Source: RHKX01 sp046330285 | GTDB taxonomy: Bacteria; Actinomycetota; Thermoleophilia; Solirubrobacterales; 70-9 | DNA length: 64,000 nucleotides | NCBI GenBank assembly: GCA_046330285.1 | Contig: JAXLSX010000009.1 | Span: 57,663-121,662, forward strand | Direction: 5' to 3' | Shown: positions 34,421 to 42,456 of the stretch, one piece after another | How the letters are laid out: each line of letters opens with the position of its first letter | Position numbering within the stretch: the stretch's first letter is position 1 | Notes under the pieces: model-generated | Databases searched by the model: none | What the model was told of the DNA's origin: nothing | The model's input: the letters and a program-made list of their open reading frames with translations, nothing else | Program-made: the position numbers and the translations under genes

Positions 34421-35020
34421 CTATTTCACCTGCGCTGGGCGGAACATCATGTAGACGCTCAGGCTCTCGCCGAGCGGGCCCTCGCCGATCACCTCGAAGC
34501 CGCGCCGGCTGTAGAAGCCGATGTTCTCGGGCGTGTGGGTGTCGAGGGCGCAGGCGTGGCCGGCCGCGTCGCGGACCGCGAGGTCGTGGTCGAGCAGCCG
34601 CCCGCCGAGGCCCTGACCGTGGAGGTCGGGGTCGGTGGCGATCGTGTCGAGGTACCAGTGCTCGGTCGCCGGCTTCAGGCGCGCGATCAGCTCGTCGCCG
34701 GCGCGCATCTCGTCGGCGACGTCCCCGTAGGCCGCGTAGTCGGACTCGCTGCGCCTGCTCGCCAGCTCGGGAACTCCGGGCGGGATCCACATCGTCGTCG
34801 CGGCGCCGGCGCCGATCGTCCAGCACTCGCCGTGGGGGATGAAGCGCTCAAGCAGGTCGCTGTGGAAGCGGGTGTAGATCCGCTCCTCGCGATCGCTCGG
34901 GTCGGGCATCGCCCAGTCGCCCCAGGGCTCGTGCCAGGCGAAGGCGCGGGCGAACACCCGGGCGGCGCGGTCGACGTCGCCGACCTCGAGCCGCCGCGGC
35001 TCCTCAGAGACCGAATCCAC
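34421..35020 (-). CDS. GNAT-family N-acetyltransferase
   Basis: 199 residues. The acetyl-CoA binding motif A is visible as LDTIATDPDLHGQGLGGRLL (Q/RxxGxG/A) near residue 130, followed by LDTHTPENIGFYSRRGFEVIGE, the usual GNAT strand-helix ending. The N-terminal half (VDRAARVFARAFAWHEPWGDW) is typical of small GNATs that acetylate amines. Start overlaps the acyl-CoA dehydrogenase stop by 17 bases. The substrate is unknown. Confidence 0.85.
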   Translation of the reverse strand: MDSVSEEPRRLEVGDVDRAARVFARAFAWHEPWGDWAMPDPSDREERIYTRFHSDLLERFIPHGECWTIGAGAATTMWIPPGVPELASRRSESDYAAYGDVADEMRAGDELIARLKPATEHWYLDTIATDPDLHGQGLGGRLLDHDLAVRDAAGHACALDTHTPENIGFYSRRGFEVIGEGPLGESLSVYMMFRPAQVK

Positions 35021-36182
35021 GCCCGAGGATCTCCTTCATGACCTCGTCGGTGCCACCGCCGATCGGCCCGAGCCGGGCGTCGCGGAGGGCGCGTTCCACC
35101 TCGTACTCGCGCATGTAGCCGTAGCCGCCGTGGACCTGGACCGCTTCGTCGGCGGCATCGACGGCGGCGCGCTGGGTGAAGAGCTTGGCGGCCGTCACCT
35201 CGCGCAGCGCGTCCTGCCCCGACGTCAGCAGCCGGAGTGCGGAGTAGGTCATGGAGCGGCCCGCCTCGAGGTTGACGGACATCTGCGCGACCTTGTGGCG
35301 GATCGCCTGGAAGCTGCCGATCGAGCGACCGAACGCCTCCCGCTCCTTGGCGTAGGCGATCGTCTTGCGCAGGCACCAGTCGATCGAGCCGACGGCGCCG
35401 AGCGCCATCAACAGTCGCTCCCACTGGAAGTTGGCCATGATCAGCTGGAAGCCCTCGTTCTCGGTGCCGAGCAGGTTCTCCTCGGGGACCTCGACGTCGG
35501 TGAAGGCGAGCTCGCCGGTGTCGGAGGAGTGCCAGCCGAGCTTCTCGAGCTTCCGCGAGACCTCGTAGCCGGGCATGTCGCTCTCGAGGATCAGGAACGA
35601 GATCCCGTGGTGGCCGCCGGCGCTCGTCGTCTTGACGGCGCAGACGAGGAAGTCGGCGCGGACGCCGTTGGTGATGAACGTCTTCGATCCGTTGACGACC
35701 CAGCCGCCATCGACGCGCTCCGCCTTCGTCCGGATCGACGCGACGTCGGAGCCGGCGCCCGGCTCGGTGATCCCGAGCGCGGCGATCTTGGTGCCGGCGA
35801 TCGCGGGGCGGAGGAAGCGCTCGTGCTGGTCGGGGGTGCCGAAGTTGAAGACCGGCGGCGTCGCGATCCCGGTGTGGGCGCCGAGTCCGGCGCCGACCCC
35901 GCCGCACATCCCGGCCGCGGCGAGCTCCTCGGCCCAGACCGCGTCGTGGATCATGTTCCCGCCCTGACCACCGAGCTCCTCGGGGTACTTGAGCCCGAGG
36001 AAGCCGAGTTCGGCGGCGCGGTCGAAGAGCTCGCGCGGGAACTCCCGGCGCTCCTCCCACTCGCCCTGCTCGGGGACGATCTCGCTCTCGACCCAGCGCC
36101 GGATCGTCGCCCGCAGCTCCTCGTGCTCCTCCTCGAATGGCGGGACGAGGGCGCGCTTGCCCGTGTCTTTGACGACGCTCAC
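35004..36182 (-). CDS. Acyl-CoA dehydrogenase
   Basis: 392 residues from the GTG at 36182 (a GTG at 36224 would add 14 residues not typical for the family). FAD enzyme that introduces the alpha-beta double bond into acyl-CoA. Seen: ALGITEPGAGSDVASIRT, KTFITNGVRADFLVCAVKT, KLEKLGWHSSDTGELAFTDV, AKEREAFGRSIGSFQAIRHKVA and VQVHGGYGYMREYEVERALRD. The usual C-terminal catalytic Glu is absent (GGGTDEVMKEI). A Glu in QWERLLMALG, at the position used by isovaleryl-CoA and long-chain dehydrogenases, probably replaces it. Confidence 0.9.
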   Translation of the reverse strand: MSVVKDTGKRALVPPFEEEHEELRATIRRWVESEIVPEQGEWEERREFPRELFDRAAELGFLGLKYPEELGGQGGNMIHDAVWAEELAAAGMCGGVGAGLGAHTGIATPPVFNFGTPDQHERFLRPAIAGTKIAALGITEPGAGSDVASIRTKAERVDGGWVVNGSKTFITNGVRADFLVCAVKTTSAGGHHGISFLILESDMPGYEVSRKLEKLGWHSSDTGELAFTDVEVPEENLLGTENEGFQLIMANFQWERLLMALGAVGSIDWCLRKTIAYAKEREAFGRSIGSFQAIRHKVAQMSVNLEAGRSMTYSALRLLTSGQDALREVTAAKLFTQRAAVDAADEAVQVHGGYGYMREYEVERALRDARLGPIGGGTDEVMKEILGRGFGL

Positions 36183-36227
36183 CCGCTGCACGCTACCGGT
36201 GCGACCGCCTTCTGGCACGATCACGCC

Positions 36228-36638
36228 ATGCGCACCGCATTGACCGGGTTCAAGGACTTCATCAGCCGCGGGAACGTGGTCGAGCTCGCTGTCGCGGTCG
36301 TCATCGGGACCGCCTTCGGCGCTGTCGTCACCGCGTTCGTCTCGGGGCTGCTGACCCCGCTCGTCGCCGCGCTCGCCGGCCAGGCGGACTTCGGCGATCT
36401 GTCCTTCACGATCAACGACTCGACCTTCGCCTACGGCGCGTTCATCAACGCGCTGATCTCGTTCCTGATGATCGCGGCGGTCGTCTACTTCGCGGTGGTG
36501 CTGCCGATGAACAAGCTCCAGGAGATGCGGAAGCGCGGGCAGGACCCGGAGACGAAGGAGTGCCCCGAGTGCCTCTCCGACATCCCCGCCCAGGCGCGCC
36601 GCTGCGCCTTCTGCACCACCGAGCTACGCGCCGAGTAG
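36228..36638 (+). CDS. mscL: Large-conductance mechanosensitive channel
   Basis: 136 residues with the MscL pattern: FKDFISRGNVVELAVAVVIG (N-terminal helix and gate-lining TM1), a periplasmic loop (FTINDSTFAYGAFIN) and TM2 (ALISFLMIAAVVYFAVVL). The cytoplasmic tail ends in a CPECLSDIPAQARRCAFCTTEL zinc-ribbon-like segment, two CxxC pairs, common in actinobacterial MscL. The pentamer opens on membrane tension and protects against hypo-osmotic shock. Divergent from the acyl-CoA dehydrogenase and overlapping the convergent kinase gene by 15 bases. Confidence 0.95.
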   Translation: MRTALTGFKDFISRGNVVELAVAVVIGTAFGAVVTAFVSGLLTPLVAALAGQADFGDLSFTINDSTFAYGAFINALISFLMIAAVVYFAVVLPMNKLQEMRKRGQDPETKECPECLSDIPAQARRCAFCTTELRAE

Positions 36639-37796
36639 CTCGCGCATCCGCTCGAGCAGCGTGCCGGCGTCGAACGGCTTGTCGATGAAGGCGACCCGGC
36701 CGGTCGTCGGCCCGAGGTCGCTCGGCGGGGCGTCGTCGCTGTAGCCGGACATGAACAGGACCGGGAGCCCGGGTCGCATCGCGACCGCGCGCCGGGCGAG
36801 GTCGTCGCCGCGCATCCCCGGCATCACCACGTCGGCGAGCAGCATGTCGTAGTGCGTGCCGGGGTCGTCGAGGAGGTCGAGCGCCTCCATCCCCCCGGGA
36901 CAGGACGTGACCCGGTAGCCGGCGGTGTCGAGGATCCGCTCGGCGACCCGGCGCACGGCCTCGTCGTCCTCGGCGATCAGAACCGACTCGCCGCGGCCGG
37001 CCGGTGCCGCCTGCGAGGGCCGCGGCGACGCGGTCCGGCTGCTCTGGCTGGCCGGGAGGTGGATCTCGATGCTGGTGCCGCGGCCCGGGGCGGAGGAGAG
37101 GTCGATCATGCCCCCGGCCTGGGTCACGATCGTGTAGACGGTGGCGAGGCCGAGGCCGGTGCCCTGGCCGGATGCCTTCGTCGTGAACATCGGCTCGAAG
37201 GCGCGCGATGCGACCTCGCTGTCCATCCCGATCCCGGAGTCGGTGACGAGCAGGCGGACGAACCGCCCCGGCTCCACGCCCGGGTGGGCGATGGTCTCGG
37301 CCGGCGTCAGCTCGGCGTTGCCGGTCTCGAAGGTGAGCGTGCCGCCGCCCGGCATCGCGTCGCGTGAGTTCACGGCGAGGTTGATCAGGATCTGCTCGAT
37401 CCGGGCCGGGTCGTCGGCGAGCGGCCAGAGCTCCGGAGCGAGCCGGCGCTCGACGACGATGTGCTCGCCGATCGTCGAGCGCAGGAACCCGTCGAGGCCG
37501 GTGATCAGCTCGTTGAGGTCGAAGACCACCTGAGTCCCGCTCTCGCGGCGCGCCAGGATCATCAGCTGGCGGACGAGGCCGACCCCGCGCTCGGCGGCGC
37601 GCCGGATCTCCTCGATGTCGGCGGCCGCCGGCGAGCCGGGCGGGACCGAGCCCTGGGCGAACCGGGCGTAGTTGATGATCACGCCGAGGATGTTGTTGAA
37701 GTCGTGGGCGATGCCACCGGCGAGCTGGCCGATGACCTGAAGGGGCGACTCGCCGTCGCCGTTCTCCCCCGGTGGCGTCCCGCCGGGGGCGCTCAC
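36624..37796 (-). CDS. Hybrid histidine kinase with C-terminal receiver domain, no sensor
   Basis: 390 residues. H-box QLAGGIAHDFNNILGVI starts near residue 22, N-box LINLAVNSRDAMPGGG, G1 box DSGIGM and GTGLGLATV, then a receiver domain (about 275-390; LIAEDDEAVRRV, phospho-Asp in LLADVVMPG, and Lys in AFIDKPF). There is no membrane segment or sensor domain, so input must come from a partner or from the short N-terminus. It overlaps the NarL-type regulator gene by four bases. MscL, osmotic or membrane state, is an attractive but unproven context. Confidence 0.87.
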   Translation of the reverse strand: MSAPGGTPPGENGDGESPLQVIGQLAGGIAHDFNNILGVIINYARFAQGSVPPGSPAAADIEEIRRAAERGVGLVRQLMILARRESGTQVVFDLNELITGLDGFLRSTIGEHIVVERRLAPELWPLADDPARIEQILINLAVNSRDAMPGGGTLTFETGNAELTPAETIAHPGVEPGRFVRLLVTDSGIGMDSEVASRAFEPMFTTKASGQGTGLGLATVYTIVTQAGGMIDLSSAPGRGTSIEIHLPASQSSRTASPRPSQAAPAGRGESVLIAEDDEAVRRVAERILDTAGYRVTSCPGGMEALDLLDDPGTHYDMLLADVVMPGMRGDDLARRAVAMRPGLPVLFMSGYSDDAPPSDLGPTTGRVAFIDKPFDAGTLLERMRELLGA

Positions 37797-38434
37797 TCGA
37801 GCAGGCCCCAGCGCATCGCGGTCGCCACCGCGGCGGCGCGGTCGGAGACTCCGAGCTTCTCGTAGAGGTTGTGGAGATGGGTCTTCACGGTCGCCTCCGA
37901 GAGGTGCAGCTCCTCGCCGATCCGAGCCGACGTCCGGCCCTCGGCCAGCAGTCGCAACACCTCGGACTCGCGGGTCGTCAGCGCCGGCCGCTCCGACGTC
38001 TCGCGGAGCTGGATCTCGGTCGCGATCCCGGCGGCGAACTGCGGAGCGATCACGGTCTCGCCGCGGCCCGCGGCGACGATCGAATCGCAGAGCTCGGTGT
38101 GGTCGGAGGCCTTCGACACGTAGCCGGCGGCGCCCTCGGCGAGCGCCTTGTAGGCGGCACCGGAGTCCTCGTACCCGGTCAGCAGCATCACTCGCGTCCG
38201 AAGTCCGTCGCGCTGGACCGCGCTGACGATCTTGAGCCCGTCGAGCCCCGGCATCCGGACGTCGACGACGGCGACGTCGGGCTCGAGCTCGTGGATCCGC
38301 TCGAGCGCCTGGCGACCGTCTGCCGTCGAGCCGACCAGGTCGAGGTCGGGACGCTCGCCGATCGCCCGCTCGAGACCCTGCCGGTAGACCGGATGATCGT
38401 CCGCGATCAGGATCGTCAGGCGCCGTCCGCTCAC
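37793..38434 (-). CDS. NarL/LuxR-family response regulator
   Basis: 213 residues from the GTG at 38434. Receiver (about 1-120): ILIADDHPVYRQGLERAI with the acidic pair, phospho-Asp in VAVVDVRMPGLDG, Thr in LLTGYED and Lys in YVSKASD. C-terminal LuxR HTH: LTTRESEVLRLLAEGRTSAR and EATVKTHLHNLYEKLGVSDR. It is the partner of the overlapping histidine kinase. A direct repeat upstream (38480-38520) may be its own binding site. The paralogue at 38664 shares about half of its residues. Confidence 0.9.
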   Translation of the reverse strand: MSGRRLTILIADDHPVYRQGLERAIGERPDLDLVGSTADGRQALERIHELEPDVAVVDVRMPGLDGLKIVSAVQRDGLRTRVMLLTGYEDSGAAYKALAEGAAGYVSKASDHTELCDSIVAAGRGETVIAPQFAAGIATEIQLRETSERPALTTRESEVLRLLAEGRTSARIGEELHLSEATVKTHLHNLYEKLGVSDRAAAVATAMRWGLLE

Positions 38435-38479
38435 CGGCCTGATTCTCGCAGGCCAGGGGGCGGCTCCAGAGCCCGCGAT

Positions 38480-38520
38480 CGGCTCAATCGGACGGTTGGT
38501 GTCCGGCTCAACCGGTGGTT
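38480..38520 (-). promoter_or_regulatory. Direct repeat upstream of the response-regulator gene
   Basis: Two copies of CGGCTCAAYCGG-nn-GGTT (38480-38497 and 38504-38520), start to start 24 bases, 46-86 bases before the GTG at 38434. The size fits a pair of dimer sites for a NarL-type regulator, perhaps autoregulation. Confidence 0.45.
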
Positions 38521-38583
38521 CAGCCGACCGGGTGCTCAAGTCCTCGCCCTCGGCTGCCGATAGGTAGGCCAGACACGGTTGCA

Positions 38584-38644
38584 TTCCCTCGCCCCAAGCG
38601 AGGGGGAACGGAACGGCAGAGGGCGTCGCGGCAGCGACGCCCTC
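38584..38644. terminator. Two adjacent hairpins between the two response regulators
   Basis: First: TTCCCTCGC and GCGAGGGGGAA around CCCAA, stem with a 2-base bulge. Second: GAGGGCGTCGC and GCGACGCCCTC, a perfect 11-bp stem with loop GGCA. They follow the stop of the minus-strand regulator at 38664 and probably end its transcript; no strong T-tract. Confidence 0.6.
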
Positions 38645-38663
38645 CCTCGTTCAGGGGCCGGAA

Positions 38664-39317
38664 TCACTCGATCAGGCCCCAGCGCATCGCCCTGGCGACG
38701 GCCGCGGCCCGGTCGGAGACGTCGAGCTTCTCGTAGGCGTGGTGGAGGTGGGTCTTGATCGTCGCGTCGCTGAGGTGGAGACGGCCGGCCACGTCGGCGA
38801 CCGAGCCGCCCTCGGCGGTCAGGGCGAGGACCTCGCGCTCGCGGGCGGTCAGCGCCGGACGCTCGCCGCGCTCGCGCAACCTGATCTCCGCGGCCAGGCC
38901 GGACTGGAAGCGTTCGTCGATCACCGTCTCGCCGGCGGCGACGTCGCGGATGGCGGCACAGACCCGGTCCGCCTCGCTGCGCTTGGCGAGGTAGCCGCCG
39001 ACGCCCAGCGAGAGCGCCCGGTAGAGCGGCGCGCTCCCCTCGCCCGAGGCGAGCAGCAGGATCCCGGTCGGCGAGCCGCGATGCTGAGCTGCCTCGAGGA
39101 CGCCGAGGCCTCCGGGTTCCGGAAGGTCGACATCGACGACCGCGACGTCGGGGCCGTCCTCGATCGCGGCGATCGCGCCCGCGGCGTCGCTCGCCTCGGC
39201 CGCGACCGCGAACCCGGGCTCGGATTCGAGCACGGCGACGAGCCCGATCCGGAACAGCGGGCTCGAGTCGGCGACGGCGACGAGGATCTCGCCGCCGTCC
39301 TCGATCGGAGACGGCAC
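38664..39317 (-). CDS. NarL/LuxR-family response regulator with changed acidic pocket
   Basis: 217 residues from the GTG at 39317. Receiver begins ILVAVADSSPLFRIGLVAVL: the usual acidic pair DD is reduced to D-S, while the phospho-Asp (VAVVDVDLPEPGG), Ser in LLLASGEG and Lys in YLAKRSE remain. The HTH matches the first regulator closely (LTAREREVLALTAEGGS; ATIKTHLHHAYEKLDVSDR). Likely a duplicate whose phosphorylation is altered or lost; no kinase gene overlaps it. Confidence 0.88.
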   Translation of the reverse strand: MPSPIEDGGEILVAVADSSPLFRIGLVAVLESEPGFAVAAEASDAAGAIAAIEDGPDVAVVDVDLPEPGGLGVLEAAQHRGSPTGILLLASGEGSAPLYRALSLGVGGYLAKRSEADRVCAAIRDVAAGETVIDERFQSGLAAEIRLRERGERPALTAREREVLALTAEGGSVADVAGRLHLSDATIKTHLHHAYEKLDVSDRAAAVARAMRWGLIE

Positions 39318-39367
39318 GTCGCCGATTCTGCAGTGGACGGGCGACCAGACCAAGCAATTGGACGAAT

Positions 39368-39395
39368 GGATGAGTCCGAACTCATCCGATCGGAT
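39368..39395. promoter_or_regulatory. Overlapping palindromes upstream of the second regulator
   Basis: GGATGAGT-CCGA-ACTCATCC (8-bp arms, 39368-39387) overlaps ATCCGATCGGAT (39384-39395, perfect 12-bp palindrome). They lie 51-78 bases before the GTG at 39317 on the minus strand. An operator or the 5' end of a plus-strand RNA are both possible. Confidence 0.4.
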
Positions 39396-39448
39396 GGATC
39401 ACGGCCCTGACGGTTCCGCCGATCGGACGATTGCGCCGGAGGCGTTCA

Positions 39449-39577
39449 GCGGGAATGGTTCCCGCAGGGCCTATGAGTCCCAAGAACCGGCGCGGCTCTG
39501 CCGCGTTTCTCAGGTCCGATCCATACCCATCCCCGCTTCGACCCGCCCACGGCAACCGGCGGGTCGAAGTCTTTCTT
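39449..39577 (+). ncRNA. Candidate structured non-coding RNA ending in a terminator
   Basis: The 375-base gap 39318-39692 has no convincing gene. On the plus strand it holds three hairpins in a row: GCGGGAA-TGG-TTCCCGC (39449-39465), CGCGGC-TCT-GCCGCG (39491-39505) and a perfect 12-bp stem CTTCGACCCGCC/GGCGGGTCGAAG (39536-39569) directly followed by TCTTTCTT. The last looks like a Rho-independent terminator on the plus strand, where no protein gene precedes it. An sRNA is the simplest reading. The rest of the gap, 39578-39692, shows nothing I can name. Confidence 0.4.
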
Positions 39578-39692
39578 GCGGGCCCGGGAGGCCGCGGCTC
39601 GGCGTTCTCGTCGGCTCACGGCCTGGCGGCCGCATCGCCTCCTGCGTCCTTGATCAGCGGGCTCCCGGCCGCCGCAAAAGGCGCGGCTCGGC

Positions 39693-40904
39693 CTAGAGGC
39701 CGTATGAGCGGCCGATTACCTCGAGCATGATCTCGTCGGCGCCCGCGCCGATCCGGTTCAGGCGGACGTCGCGGTAGGCGCGCTCGATGCCGTACTCCTT
39801 CATGTAGCCGTAGCCGCCGTGGATCTGGATGCACTCGTCGGCGACCTCGCAGGCCACCCGCGACGTGTAGAGCTTCGTCGCGGTGATCTCGCGGACCGGG
39901 TACTCGCCGTTGTTGAAGCGCCACGCGGTCGAGTAGGTCAGCTGCTTCGCCGCCTCGATCTTCGTCGCCATCTCGGCGAACTTGTGCCGGATCGCCTGAA
40001 ACTTGCCGATCGGCCGACCGAACGCCTCGCGCTCCTTCGCGTACTCGAGCGTCTTCTCGAACATCCGCTCGGCGCCGGCGACGGAGCCCGCCGCGGCCAC
40101 CAGGCGCTCGCCCTGGAGCTCCCAGCTGATGTGGTAGAAGCCCTTGCCCTCCTGGCCGAGGATGTTCTCCGCCGGCACCCGGACGTCCTCGAACGACAGC
40201 TCGGCCGTGTCCGAGGAGTGCATGCCGAGCTTGTCGAGCGTGCGCGAGACCGTGAAGCCGGGGACGTAATTGCCGTCGTCGTCCTTGAGGTCGACGATGA
40301 ACAGCGTGATGCCGTCGTGGCCGCCGTCGGGGTCGGTCTTCGTCACCAGCAGGATGAAATCCGCGCGTGCGCCGTTGGTGATGAAGATCTTCGACCCGTT
40401 GATCACGTACTCGTCGCCGTCGCGGCGGGCGGTCGTCCGGATACCGGCGACGTCGGAGCCGGCGCCGGGCTCGGTGATCCCGAGGCAGGCGATCTTCTCG
40501 CCCTTGATGCCGGGGACGAGGTAGCGCTGCTTGAGGTCCTCGGTGCCGAGCAGCTCGATCGGGGGCAGCACCATGTCGGTGTGGACCGCCAGGCCCATCC
40601 CGAGGCCGCCGGACTCGGCGTAGGAGAGGCACTCGGCGCGGACCAGCGAGTAGTAATAGTCGCCGCCCTGACCGCCGTACTCCTCGGGGAAGCAGAGGCC
40701 GACGTAGCCGAGCTCGGCCATCCGGTGCAGGACCGAGTCGGGCCAGTAGCTCTCCTCGTACTCCTCGGCATGGGGGGTGACCTCCTTCAGCACCCACGAC
40801 TTCATCGACTCGCGGAGATCCTCGTGCTCGTCGGTGAAGATCAGATGCTTGCGTCCGGACCCGAAATCCGGCTTGATCACGTCACCAGTTGCCGTTGCCA
40901 CCAC
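39693..40904 (-). CDS. Acyl-CoA dehydrogenase, isovaleryl/long-chain type
   Basis: 403 residues. FAD-dependent. CLGITEPGAGSDVAGIRT, SKIFITNGARADFILLVTK, LDKLGMHSSDTAELSFEDV, AKEREAFGRPIGKFQAIRHKFAE and IQIHGGYGYMKEYGIERAYRD are present. The C-terminal position of the medium-chain catalytic Glu is not Glu (IGAGADEIM), while a Glu in LQGERLVAAAG stands where isovaleryl-CoA dehydrogenase has its base. Operator B lies 28 bases upstream. Together with the operator-A carboxylase this suggests leucine or branched acyl-CoA oxidation; the substrate remains inferred. Confidence 0.9.
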   Translation of the reverse strand: MVATATGDVIKPDFGSGRKHLIFTDEHEDLRESMKSWVLKEVTPHAEEYEESYWPDSVLHRMAELGYVGLCFPEEYGGQGGDYYYSLVRAECLSYAESGGLGMGLAVHTDMVLPPIELLGTEDLKQRYLVPGIKGEKIACLGITEPGAGSDVAGIRTTARRDGDEYVINGSKIFITNGARADFILLVTKTDPDGGHDGITLFIVDLKDDDGNYVPGFTVSRTLDKLGMHSSDTAELSFEDVRVPAENILGQEGKGFYHISWELQGERLVAAAGSVAGAERMFEKTLEYAKEREAFGRPIGKFQAIRHKFAEMATKIEAAKQLTYSTAWRFNNGEYPVREITATKLYTSRVACEVADECIQIHGGYGYMKEYGIERAYRDVRLNRIGAGADEIMLEVIGRSYGL

Positions 40905-40931
40905 TCTGCTCCTTGTCCGCGGGAAGATCCG

Positions 40932-40958
40932 AAAGTAGACAGTAGCACTTACTACTTC
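40932..40958 (-). promoter_or_regulatory. 27-bp palindromic operator, site B
   Basis: On the minus strand GAAGTAG-T-AAGT-GCT-ACTG-T-CTACTTT, matching site A at 22 of 27 positions. It stands 28 bases before the acyl-CoA dehydrogenase ATG and about 85 bases before the divergent P450 start, so it could control both. Confidence 0.8.
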
Positions 40959-41028
40959 ACGCCTCCGAGGGCATCGGGAAGGGAATTGCGGGACTTCAAA
41001 GGGGGTAGTCGGCGTCGCCGCCGTGGGC

Positions 41029-41034
41029 TACGCT
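41029..41034 (+). promoter_or_regulatory. -10 box of the P450 gene
   Basis: TACGCT, 9 bases before the GTG at 41044; it supports that start over the GTG at 41023. Confidence 0.4.
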
Positions 41035-41043
41035 CGCCCGACC

Positions 41044-42390
41044 GTGCCCGCTCAGCTCCCGTCCGGCCCGTCCAGCCCCGGCCTCTGGCAGATGCGCCAG
41101 TGGTTCCGCGACCCCGTGCGGTTCATGGAGCGAAACCGCGACCGCCATGGGCCCGTGTTCTCGGTCAAGCTCGGCGCGCTCAAGCGCTGCGCCTTCGTCG
41201 CCGACCCAAACGCCGCGTGGGAGGTCCTGAGCGGCGATCCGGACCGGTTCCGGATGGGCCCGACCAACCAGATCTTCCGGCCGGTGCTGGGGGAGAGCTC
41301 GCTGTTCCTGCTCGACGGCGAGGAGCACAGGCATCATCGCCGGCTGATGGCGCCGGCCTTCCACCCGCGGACGATCCGCGGATACGCCGGCCTGATCGAG
41401 GAGATCGCGGCGCGCGAGATGGCGGGATGGCCGGTCGACCGGCCCTTCCCGCTGCAGGGGCCGATGCGCCGGATCACGACCGAGTCGATCGTCCGGATCG
41501 TGATCGGCGTCTGCAGCCCGCAACGCGACTCGGAGATCCGCCGGCTCGTTCCCGAGATGCTCGAGATCGCCGAGAACCCGCTGGCGCTGATGCCGCAGTT
41601 CCAGCGCGAGCTCGGCGGGCGTTCGCCGTTCGGGAAGGTCATGAACGTGACCCGCCGGATCGACGCGATCCTGTACGACGAGATCGGGCTCCGGCGCCTG
41701 CTCCGCGCCGACGAGCGCGGCAACGACGTGCTCACCGCGCTGGCGGCGCCGCAGCCGCACGAGGACGGCTTCATGACCGATCGCGAGATCCGCGACGAGG
41801 TCCTGACGATGCTGATCGCCGGCCACGAGACGACGGCGAACGCGCTGGCCTGGTCGTTCGAGCGGATCCTCCGCCACGGATCCGTGCAGGAGCGCCTGCT
41901 CGAGGAGCTCGAGACCGGCGGCGACGGGACCTATCTCGACGCCGTGGTCAAGGAGACGCTGCGCCAGCGACCGATCCTGCCGATCACGGCCCGCCGGCTC
42001 ACCGCGGAGACCGAGGTCGGCGGCTTCGAGTTCCCGCGCGGCTGGACCCTGATGCCATGCATCTACCTGATCCACCGCGATCCCGATGTCTTCCCCGAGC
42101 CCGACGCCTTCCGGCCGGAGCGCTTCCTCGAGGACCCGAAGCCGAGCTCGCGGGTCTGGATCCCATTCGGCGCCGGAGCGCGCCACTGCGTCGGCTCCCA
42201 CCTCGCGCAGATGACGATCCGCTCCGTGATCGCGGTCGTGCTGTCGCGGGCCGTGCTCGAGACCGATCCCGAGCCGGAGCCGATCGTCCGCAACAACATG
42301 ACGCTCGCTCCCGGGCGGGGCGCGACGGCGGTGCTCCGGGGGTGGCGCGGTACCGAGATCCGGCGCGAGGCTCCGACCGGAACCCGGTAG
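41044..42390 (+). CDS. Cytochrome P450
   Basis: 448 residues. Heme-binding loop FGAGARHCVGSHLAQM with the proximal Cys near residue 387, ExxR in VVKETLRQRP, and I-helix oxygen motif AGHETTANALAW. No membrane anchor, so a soluble bacterial P450 that needs ferredoxin and reductase partners (an FprA lies at 57014). FVADPNAAWEVLSGDPDRF and NQIFRPVLGESSLFLLDGEEH resemble fatty-acid or sterol-type CYPs. Neighbouring acyl-CoA genes suggest a lipid-like substrate. Confidence 0.92.
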   Translation: MPAQLPSGPSSPGLWQMRQWFRDPVRFMERNRDRHGPVFSVKLGALKRCAFVADPNAAWEVLSGDPDRFRMGPTNQIFRPVLGESSLFLLDGEEHRHHRRLMAPAFHPRTIRGYAGLIEEIAAREMAGWPVDRPFPLQGPMRRITTESIVRIVIGVCSPQRDSEIRRLVPEMLEIAENPLALMPQFQRELGGRSPFGKVMNVTRRIDAILYDEIGLRRLLRADERGNDVLTALAAPQPHEDGFMTDREIRDEVLTMLIAGHETTANALAWSFERILRHGSVQERLLEELETGGDGTYLDAVVKETLRQRPILPITARRLTAETEVGGFEFPRGWTLMPCIYLIHRDPDVFPEPDAFRPERFLEDPKPSSRVWIPFGAGARHCVGSHLAQMTIRSVIAVVLSRAVLETDPEPEPIVRNNMTLAPGRGATAVLRGWRGTEIRREAPTGTR

Positions 42391-42456
42391 GCCCCGCTCC
42401 GGTGGTCGCCTTGCGGATTCAGGTTCCGCGCGCCATCTGGCGATAGGAGAGTCGTA

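Noticed and set aside
39449..39577. Known ncRNA class such as 6C RNA or a c-di-GMP riboswitch
   Set aside because: The loops lack the six-cytosine runs of 6C RNA and I see no conserved GEMM core, so only a generic candidate RNA is reported.
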